Assembly: GCA_020635955.1 (NCBI GenBank)
Contig: JACJYW010000016.1
Coordinates: 1-31,226 of the forward strand
Origin: Crocinitomicaceae bacterium
Lineage (GTDB): Bacteria > Bacteroidota > Bacteroidia > Flavobacteriales_D > Crocinitomicaceae
Direction of reading: 5' to 3'
DNA: 31,226 nucleotides
Every line of letters starts with the position of its first letter. Within the stretch, counting starts at the first letter, position 1. Shown one piece after another: positions 26,466 through 31,226 of the stretch. Below the pieces are notes generated by a model, which was not told the DNA's origin, did not search any database, and saw only the letters and a list, made by a program, of their open reading frames with translations. Made by a program: the position numbers and the translations under genes.

Positions 26466-26566
26466 TAATTGATTGTTAGATCAGGCCGTAAGTCTTATTC
26501 TGAATTCGGACCAACTAGGCAACCGAAAGAAGAGTGTAAAAGACGACAAGGTCAAAAGCTAGAAAA

Positions 26567-26953
26567 ATGGCAAAAACAGGAAAAGTAAAAAAGAAAAAAG
26601 TTAAAGTTGATGCTTCAGGTGAGGCGCATATCCAGGCTTCATTCAACAACATCATCATTTCTTTAACTAACAAAGCTGGTGAGGTGATCTCTTGGTCATC
26701 TGCTGGTAAAATGGGATTTAGAGGTTCTAAAAAGAACACTCCTTATGCTGCACAGGTTGCTGCTGAGGAATGTGCTAAAGAAGCTTTCGATCTAGGACTT
26801 AGAAAAGTAAAAGTTTACGTGAAAGGTCCTGGTTCAGGAAGAGAATCTGCAATCAGATCAATCCACAATGCTGGTGTTGAAGTAACAGAAATAGTTGACG
26901 TTACTCCACTTCCACACAATGGTTGTAGACCTCCAAAAAGAAGAAGAGTATAA
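26567..26953 (+). CDS. rpsK: 30S ribosomal protein S11 (uS11)
   Basis: 128 residues. GEAHIQASFNNIIISLTNKA, SWSSAGKMGFRGSKKNTPYA and the C-terminal PLPHNGCRPPKRRRV mark the platform protein S11. The NG in HNGCRPP is the site of isoaspartate formation in other bacteria. A 101-bp gap separates it from rpsM, with nothing recognised in it. Confidence 0.98.
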   Translation: MAKTGKVKKKKVKVDASGEAHIQASFNNIIISLTNKAGEVISWSSAGKMGFRGSKKNTPYAAQVAAEECAKEAFDLGLRKVKVYVKGPGSGRESAIRSIHNAGVEVTEIVDVTPLPHNGCRPPKRRRV

Positions 26954-27031
26954 TTAATTGTATAACTGATAAGACCATTGACTAAAATTCATTTTGAGTG
27001 ATAGTCACAGATCTAAAAAATTTAAATAGAA

Positions 27032-27637
27032 ATGGCAAGATACAGAGGACCAAAATCGAAGATTGCAAGAAGATTTAGAGATCCAATCTTTGGTGCTGAT
27101 AAAGCGTTAGAAAGAAAAAATTACCCTCCAGGACAACACGGTCCTAACAAGAGAAGAGGTAAACAATCAGAATATGCTATCCAGTTAGCTGAGAAGCAAA
27201 AAGCAAAATATACTTACGGTATCCTTGAGAGACAATTCTCTAACATGTTTGACAAAGCGTCAAGAATGAAAGGAATTACTGGTGAGAACTTGCTTGCACT
27301 TTGCGAATCAAGATTGGATAACACAGTATTCAGATTAGGTTTAGCAAACTCTAGAAGAGGTGCAAGACAATTAGTAGCTCACAGACATATTACTGTTAAT
27401 GGAGAAATCGTGAATATTCCTTCATACCAGTTAAGAGTGGGTGATGTTGTTGCAGTGAGAGAGAAATCTAAATCTCTTGAAGTAATTTCTGCAGCTATAG
27501 CTAATAAGGATCAAAACTTTGATTGGTTGGATTGGGATTCTTCGAACATGTCTGGAAAATACATGAATGTTCCTAGTAGAGAAATGATCCCTGAAAACAT
27601 TAAAGAGCAGTTGATCGTCGAGCTTTATTCGAAATAA
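27032..27637 (+). CDS. rpsD: 30S ribosomal protein S4 (uS4)
   Basis: 201 residues. MARYRGPKSKIARRFRDPIF start, YGILERQFSNMFDKASRMKG, and the S4 RNA-binding domain ESRLDNTVFRLGLANSRRGA with RQLVAHRHITVNG. An early-assembly 30S protein and, in E. coli, repressor of the alpha operon. No zinc-type cysteines at the N-terminus. The 78-bp gap upstream holds a possible hairpin (26979-27007). Confidence 0.98.
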   Translation: MARYRGPKSKIARRFRDPIFGADKALERKNYPPGQHGPNKRRGKQSEYAIQLAEKQKAKYTYGILERQFSNMFDKASRMKGITGENLLALCESRLDNTVFRLGLANSRRGARQLVAHRHITVNGEIVNIPSYQLRVGDVVAVREKSKSLEVISAAIANKDQNFDWLDWDSSNMSGKYMNVPSREMIPENIKEQLIVELYSK

Positions 27638-27648
27638 GAAAAATGCAT

Positions 27649-27656
27649 TATCTTTG
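27649..27656 (+). promoter_or_regulatory. Candidate -7 promoter box before rpoA
   Basis: TATCTTTG matches TAnnTTTG perfectly and would start transcription near 27662, within the palindrome that follows. The usual upstream TTG is not clear (TTATTC lies near the expected spot). It would give rpoA and downstream genes a promoter apart from the main one at rpsL. Confidence 0.45.
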
Positions 27657-27704
27657 CGCCGCAGTTCACCCTGAGCGGAGTCGAAGGGCGGCGCATATTT
27701 TTTT
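27656..27704 (+). repeat. Dispersed CTGAG/TCGAAG palindrome with terminator-like T-tract (rpsD-rpoA gap)
   Basis: GCGCCGC (27656-27662) pairs with GCGGCGC (27688-27694), enclosing CCCTGAGCGGAGTCGAAGGG, whose ends (CCCT and AGGG) also pair. Seven T residues follow at 27698-27704. The inner sequence is a GC-rich repeat I recognise as recurring in many unrelated intergenic regions of Bacteroidota and other bacteria; translated on the minus strand it gives the familiar spurious FDSAQGE. It could act as an attenuator or as a stable rpoA leader hairpin. Confidence 0.7.
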
Positions 27705-27800
27705 ATATAATAACCATTGGCTGCCGGCCAAAGGGTTTTTTGGAACTTCTTCAATCCTAAAAACCGCGCAACCGGAAGACAATTAAAAAGAAGAAAACAA

Positions 27801-28793
27801 ATGGCAATTTTAGATTTTCAAAAACCGGATAAGGTAATTATGATCGAATCGGATGACTTTAGAGGTCAATTCGAATTCAGACCATTAGAGCCTGGTTACG
27901 GTATTACAGTTGGAAACGCTTTAAGAAGAATCTTACTTTCATCTCTTGAAGGGTATGCTATTGCTTCAGTTAAAATTGAAGGAGTAGATCACGAGTTCTC
28001 TACAATTAAAGGTGTAGTGGATGATGTTACTGAAATCATCTTGAACTTGAAACAAGTAAGATTCAAACAACAAATTGATGGAACTGATTCCGAAAAAGTA
28101 ATTGTTTCTGTTTCTGGTCAGGATACTTTAACAGCTGGTGATATTGGAAAATACACGACTGCATTTCAGGTATTGAACCCAGATCTTTTGATCTGTAAAA
28201 TGGAGCCTTCTGTTAAGATCAATATGGAAATTGAGATCATCAAAGGTAGAGGATATGTTCCTGCTGAAGAGAACAAAGGTTCTAATGCACCAATCGGAAC
28301 TATCGCTACAGATTCGATCTTTACTCCAATTAAAAATGTAAAATACACTGTAGAAAACTACCGTGTTGAACAAAAAACGGATTACGAAAAATTAATTTTC
28401 GATATCCAAACTGATGGATCTATTTCTCCAAAAGATGCGTTGCAAGAAGCAGCTAAGATCTTGATTCACCACTTCATGTTGTTCTCAGATGAGAGAATTA
28501 CTTTGGATACTGAGATCAAATCTGAAACTGAAGAGTTTGATGAAACTTCATTGCACATGCGTCAGTTGTTGAAATCTAAATTGGTTGATCTTGACTTGTC
28601 AGTAAGAGCATTGAACTGCTTGAAAGCTGCTGATGTTGAGACTTTAGGTGATTTAGTTTCTTACAACAAGAACGATCTATTGAAATTCAGAAACTTCGGT
28701 AAAAAATCGTTAACTGAGCTTGAAGATCTAGTTGAATCTAAAGGTTTGGCTTTCGGTATGAACGTATCTAAATACAAATTAGATAAAGAATAA
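27801..28793 (+). CDS. rpoA: DNA-directed RNA polymerase subunit alpha
   Basis: 330 residues. The N-terminal dimerisation domain has FEFRPLEPGYGITVGNALRR followed by ILLSSLEGYAI. The C-terminal domain (from about 250) has LDLSVRALNCLKAADVETLG and FRNFGKKSLTELEDLVESKG, which bind DNA and activators. ATG 27801 is chosen over an in-frame TTG at 27717, whose extra 28 residues are not family-like. It is flanked on both sides by hairpins with a shared core, which may tune its level relative to ribosomal proteins. Confidence 0.98.
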   Translation: MAILDFQKPDKVIMIESDDFRGQFEFRPLEPGYGITVGNALRRILLSSLEGYAIASVKIEGVDHEFSTIKGVVDDVTEIILNLKQVRFKQQIDGTDSEKVIVSVSGQDTLTAGDIGKYTTAFQVLNPDLLICKMEPSVKINMEIEIIKGRGYVPAEENKGSNAPIGTIATDSIFTPIKNVKYTVENYRVEQKTDYEKLIFDIQTDGSISPKDALQEAAKILIHHFMLFSDERITLDTEIKSETEEFDETSLHMRQLLKSKLVDLDLSVRALNCLKAADVETLGDLVSYNKNDLLKFRNFGKKSLTELEDLVESKGLAFGMNVSKYKLDKE

Positions 28794-28797
28794 TTTT

Positions 28798-28850
28798 ATA
28801 AGTGGACACTGAGGTTCTCGAAGTGTCCACTTATTTTTTTTTCGAGAACC
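28798..28850 (+). terminator. Overlapping double hairpin with T-tract between rpoA and rplQ (attenuator-like)
   Basis: Helix 1 is a perfect 13-bp stem (28798-28810 with 28822-28834) around an 11-nt loop, followed by nine T residues (28834-28842): a textbook intrinsic terminator. Helix 2 is a perfect 10-bp stem between the loop (28813-28822) and the segment just after the T-tract (28841-28850). The helices overlap in order, so they form either alternative structures or an H-type pseudoknot. The loop and inner stem contain CACTGAGGTTCTCGAAGTG, the same core type as the repeat at 27656-27704. Confidence 0.75.
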
Positions 28851-28953
28851 ACTCCTAAATCCTTGTGACGGAGTATAAAGAAGACTAAGGTTAAGCAAAT
28901 AGTAAACAGTATCCAGGTACTAAAGCAGGTTTGGATACGAAAATCAAAAGAAA

Positions 28954-29469
28954 ATGAGACACGGTAAAAAAGTGAACCATTTAGGAAGACAAGCTTCTCA
29001 CAGAAAAGCAATGCTTTCTAACATGGCTTGTTCATTGATCGAACACAAAAGAATCAACACAACTGTAGCAAAAGCAAAAGCATTAAGAGGTTTTGTTGAG
29101 CCTTTGATCACTAAATCAAAAACAGATTCTACTCACTCTAGAAGAGTTGTATTCAGCAAATTGAAAAACAAATATGCTGTTACAGAATTGTTCAGAGAAG
29201 TAGCTCCTAAAGTTGCAAACAGAGAAGGTGGTTATACAAGAATCATCAGAACTGGATACAGACAAGGAGATAATGCTGAAATGTGTATGATCGAACTTGT
29301 TGATTTCAACGAAATCTACGGGGGAGATGCAACTAAGAAAACAACAAGAAGATCTAGAAGAGGTGGAAAAGGTGGAGCTCAGGCTGCTGAATCAACAAAA
29401 GATACAGCTGCTAAAGCTACAACGGCTGCTGCTGCAAAAGCTGCTGACGCTAAGAAAGAAGAGGAATAA
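28954..29469 (+). CDS. rplQ: 50S ribosomal protein L17 (bL17)
   Basis: 171 residues. The core starts MRHGKKVNHLGRQASHRKAM and includes CSLIEHKRINTTVAKAKALR and REGGYTRIIRTGYRQGDNAE. After about residue 125 a low-complexity Lys/Ala/Glu-rich tail extends it well beyond the ~120-residue family core; such tails are common in Bacteroidota L17. It is 160 bp from rpoA, behind the attenuator-like hairpin. A weak -7 candidate (CAGGTTTG, 28926-28933, one mismatch) lies 20 nt before the ATG. Confidence 0.97.
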   Translation: MRHGKKVNHLGRQASHRKAMLSNMACSLIEHKRINTTVAKAKALRGFVEPLITKSKTDSTHSRRVVFSKLKNKYAVTELFREVAPKVANREGGYTRIIRTGYRQGDNAEMCMIELVDFNEIYGGDATKKTTRRSRRGGKGGAQAAESTKDTAAKATTAAAAKAADAKKEEE

Positions 29470-29487
29470 ATCCTTGTTCAAATCATT

Positions 29488-29525
29488 AAAAAAAAGGAGT
29501 TGGAATTATCCAGCTCCTTTTTTTT
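29488..29525 (+). terminator. Intrinsic terminator of the ribosomal block
   Basis: A 9-bp stem (29496-29504 with 29509-29517, one G-T pair) with the 4-nt loop ATTA is flanked by a run of A before and eight T after, so it can also work in reverse. It starts 18 bp after the rplQ stop and ends the translation operon before the carA promoter. Confidence 0.9.
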
Positions 29526-29563
29526 GTACAATTTTTTCAAAAATCTAGAACCTTTTTCAACAT

Positions 29564-29598
29564 TTTGCCCCCTAGGTGATATCTAAAGCGTAACTTTG
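29564..29598 (+). promoter_or_regulatory. carA promoter
   Basis: TTTG at 29564-29567 and a perfect -7 box TAACTTTG (29591-29598) are separated by 23 bp, at the upper end of the Bacteroidota range. The ATG of carA is 29 nt downstream. Placement between a terminator and an ORF supports it. Confidence 0.7.
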
Positions 29599-29627
29599 TT
29601 GTCCGATTAACCAGGAATAAAATCTAA

Positions 29628-30743
29628 ATGGAGAAAAAGCCTGCAGTTCTAGTCCTAGCAGACGGCACAGTTTTCAAAGGCAACGCAATTGGTAAGATCG
29701 GTACCACTGTTGGAGAAATAGCCTTTAATACCGGAATGACCGGTTATCAAGAAGTATTTACTGATCCATCTTATCATAAGCAAATTCTTGTGATGACAAC
29801 CGCACACATAGGTAACTATGGCGTTCATCCAGATGAAGCTGAATCCGATAGCATGAAAATAGCAGGATTGGTTACGAAGAAATTTTCACCAAATTTCTCT
29901 AGACCATCTGCCAATGGTTCATTGCAAGATTATATGGAGCGTGATGAGTGCGTTGGTATTTCTGATGTAGATACCAGAGCATTGGTTAGACATATACGTC
30001 ATGCCGGTGCAATGAATGCCATTATTTCATCTGAAGATCTCGATATTGAGAGTTTGAAAGCCAAATTGGCAAAAGTTCCGTCTATGGATGGATTAGAACT
30101 TTCTAGTGAGGTTGCAACAAAAGAAGCATATACATCTGGTGATCCTTCATCTAGTTTGAAAGTTTCTTTACTTGATATCGGAGTGAAAAGAAATATTGTT
30201 AGATGTCTTGTTGAAAGAGGTTGTTATGTTAAGGTATTCCCTATGTCTTCTACATTAGACGAAATGTTGGATTTCGAACCAGATGGTTTCATGTTATCCA
30301 ACGGTCCTGGAGATCCTTCAGCAATGCCAGAAACGATTGATCTTGTGAAAAAGATCGTAGACTCAAATGTTCCTGTATTTGGAATTTGTCTTGGTCATCA
30401 GGTATTGGCGTTATCTCAAGGATTATCAACTGAAAAGATGCATAACGGACACAGAGGAATTAATCATCCGATTAAAAATCTAATAACTGGTAAAGGAGAG
30501 ATCACATCTCAAAATCATGGATTCGTGGTGTCTAAGGATTCTATTGACAAAAATCCGGAGATTGAATTGACTCATATCCACTTGAATGATGATACTGTAG
30601 CTGGTATCAGAATGAAGAATAAAAAGGTTTTTTCTGTTCAATATCATCCTGAAGCATCTGCCGGACCCCACGACTCAAGATATTTATTTGATCAGTTTAT
30701 TGAAAATATGACTGCTGTTAAGGCAGACAAGAAACTTGTCTGA
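29628..30743 (+). CDS. carA: Carbamoyl-phosphate synthase small (glutaminase) subunit
   Basis: 371 residues. The N-terminal small-chain domain has VLADGTVFKGNAIGKIGTTV and AFNTGMTGYQEVFTDPSYHK. The class I glutamine amidotransferase domain has the nucleophile Cys254 in FGICLGHQVLALSQG and His340/Glu342 in VQYHPEASAGPHDSRYLFDQF. It feeds ammonia to carbamoyl phosphate for pyrimidine and arginine synthesis. The large subunit carB is not adjacent. An 8-bp hairpin (30724-30742) covers the last codons and stop, and the heptad cassette begins one base after the stop codon. Confidence 0.97.
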   Translation: MEKKPAVLVLADGTVFKGNAIGKIGTTVGEIAFNTGMTGYQEVFTDPSYHKQILVMTTAHIGNYGVHPDEAESDSMKIAGLVTKKFSPNFSRPSANGSLQDYMERDECVGISDVDTRALVRHIRHAGAMNAIISSEDLDIESLKAKLAKVPSMDGLELSSEVATKEAYTSGDPSSSLKVSLLDIGVKRNIVRCLVERGCYVKVFPMSSTLDEMLDFEPDGFMLSNGPGDPSAMPETIDLVKKIVDSNVPVFGICLGHQVLALSQGLSTEKMHNGHRGINHPIKNLITGKGEITSQNHGFVVSKDSIDKNPEIELTHIHLNDDTVAGIRMKNKKVFSVQYHPEASAGPHDSRYLFDQFIENMTAVKADKKLV

Positions 30744-30744
30744 G

Positions 30745-31164
30745 ATATTAGACTCTAGACAGAAGACGCTGGATATGCTACATAATTATAAGGAACTTAA
30801 GATTTGGCAAAAAAGCATGGAATTAGCTAAAGCAGTTTTATTTCTTGCTAAAGAGTTTCCTGAAGAATATAAGTATAGTCTGACATCTCAAATGACTAGA
30901 TCATCAATTTCAATACCTACTAATATTGCAGAAGGATCGGCTAGAACAACGAATAAAGATTTTTCACGATTTTTAGACTTGGCACAGGGTTCAGCCTGTG
31001 AATTAGAAACTCAGTTGATTCTGTCTTCAGAAATTGAAATAATTGATCAGGATAAGTTTATTGAACTAAAAGAAAATATTAATGAAATACAAAAGATGAT
31101 ACGTGGATTCAAACAAAATTTGAATTAGTCCAGCGTCTAGCATCTAGTGTCTAAAATCTAATAT
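30745..31164. mobile_element. Heptad-array-bounded cassette carrying a four-helix-bundle (S23/IVS-type) gene
   Basis: The left arm (30745-30774) reads in heptads ATTAGAC, TCTAGAC, AGAAGAC, GCTGGAT. The right arm (31129-31164), reverse complemented, reads ATTAGAT, TTTAGAC, ACTAGAT, GCTAGAC, GCTGGA. The outermost 8 nt (ATATTAGA/TCTAATAT) and the innermost 10 nt (AGACGCTGGA/TCCAGCGTCT) are perfect inverted repeats. The gene fills the interior exactly: its ATG follows the left arm and its stop abuts the right arm. TGAG occurs directly before the element and one base after it, a possible but weak target duplication. Mobility is inferred from structure, not shown. Confidence 0.6.
30775..31128 (+). 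CDS. Four-helix-bundle protein of the S23/IVS (bAvd-like) family
   Basis: 117 residues, all-helical. It starts MLHNYKELKIWQKSMELAKA and has SLTSQMTRSSISIPTNIAEG, then FSRFLDLAQGSACELETQL, the standard signatures of the family first described from intervening sequences in 23S rRNA genes and related to the Avd accessory protein of diversity-generating retroelements. Family function is unknown; Avd binds nucleic acid as a pentamer. ATG 30775 is preferred over the in-frame TTG 30736, because the upstream codons are the heptad repeat itself. No reverse transcriptase, template repeat or rRNA is nearby. It is probably transcribed from the carA promoter. Confidence 0.88.
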   Translation: MLHNYKELKIWQKSMELAKAVLFLAKEFPEEYKYSLTSQMTRSSISIPTNIAEGSARTTNKDFSRFLDLAQGSACELETQLILSSEIEIIDQDKFIELKENINEIQKMIRGFKQNLN

Positions 31165-31226
31165 ATGAGCGTAATTAGCGATATCGTTGCAAGACAAATT
31201 CTGGATTCTAGAGGAAATCCAACAGT
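31165..31226 (+). CDS. eno: Enolase, N-terminal fragment (cut by window end)
   Basis: Only 20 codons are visible: MSVISDIVARQILDSRGNPT. The DI-AR-ILDSRGNPT block is the invariant N-terminus of enolase, the glycolytic enzyme making phosphoenolpyruvate. The ATG directly abuts the right heptad arm (ends 31164), so the leader of this essential gene consists of cassette DNA; no TAnnTTTG box is seen between the cassette gene and the ATG. Confidence 0.9.
   Translation, partial: MSVISDIVARQILDSRGNPT

Noticed and set aside
27431..27754. Minus-strand open frame containing PPFDSAQGELR
   Set aside because: It covers the end of rpsD and the dispersed palindrome; FDSAQGE is the well-known translation of that repeat, not a protein motif.
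27717..27800. TTG-initiated extension of rpoA
   Set aside because: The 28 extra residues are not seen in alpha subunits and arise from the gap sequence after the repeat.
30775..31128. Four-helix-bundle gene as avd of a diversity-generating retroelement
   Set aside because: No reverse transcriptase, template repeat or variable repeat is in the visible neighbourhood; similarity is at family level only.

Overview
The window comes from an AT-rich chromosome of the phylum Bacteroidota, most likely a Flavobacteriia-type member. Three things point there: type IX secretion genes (a PorP/SprF-like protein, porU, porV), promoters of the Bacteroidota form TAnnTTTG, and ribosomal genes that almost all lack a Shine-Dalgarno sequence. 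The order rplQ-carA-eno after the alpha operon also fits. Everything from about 11.9 kb onward is core chromosome.

Region 1 (1-6191) holds cell-surface and secretion genes. A PorP/SprF-like gene, cut by the window edge, runs leftward. Rightward and divergent from it are porU (the type IX sortase, a C25-type Cys protease), porV (an outer-membrane shuttle barrel) and ispF (isoprenoid synthesis), which overlaps the end of porV. Region 2 (6288-11610) is a convergent pair: a large periplasmic-propeller LytS-type histidine kinase (+) and a PcrA/UvrD helicase (-). Five perfect 7-bp tandem repeats lie between their stop codons. A 340-bp divergent gap then carries the uvrD and rpsL promoters.

Region 3 (11951-29469) is one continuous block of 32 co-oriented translation genes, the fused str, S10, spc and alpha operons: rpsL-rpsG-fusA-rpsJ-rplC-rplD-rplW-rplB-rpsS-rplV-rpsC-rplP-rpmC-rpsQ-rplN-rplX-rplE-rpsN-rpsH-rplF-rplR-rpsE-rpmD-rplO-secY-infA-rpmJ-rpsM-rpsK-rpsD-rpoA-rplQ. 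It starts at a strong promoter before rpsL and ends at a clear intrinsic terminator after rplQ. Three gaps in its alpha section contain foreign-looking palindromic DNA: a solo heptad-repeat inverted element (rpmJ-rpsM), a dispersed CTGAG/TCGAAG palindrome (rpsD-rpoA), and a second palindrome with the same core inside a terminator-like double hairpin (rpoA-rplQ).

Region 4 (29564-31226) has carA with its own promoter, then a compact cassette: an S23/IVS-type four-helix-bundle gene bounded by inverted arrays of a 7-bp repeat (consensus NYTAGAC). The cassette fits exactly between the carA stop codon and the eno start codon.

The best candidate for an undescribed system is this heptad-array element family. 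It appears as a gene-bearing cassette before eno, as a gene-less copy inside the alpha operon, and possibly as tandem or decayed relatives near uvrD. No tRNA, rRNA, CRISPR array or insertion-sequence transposase was seen.
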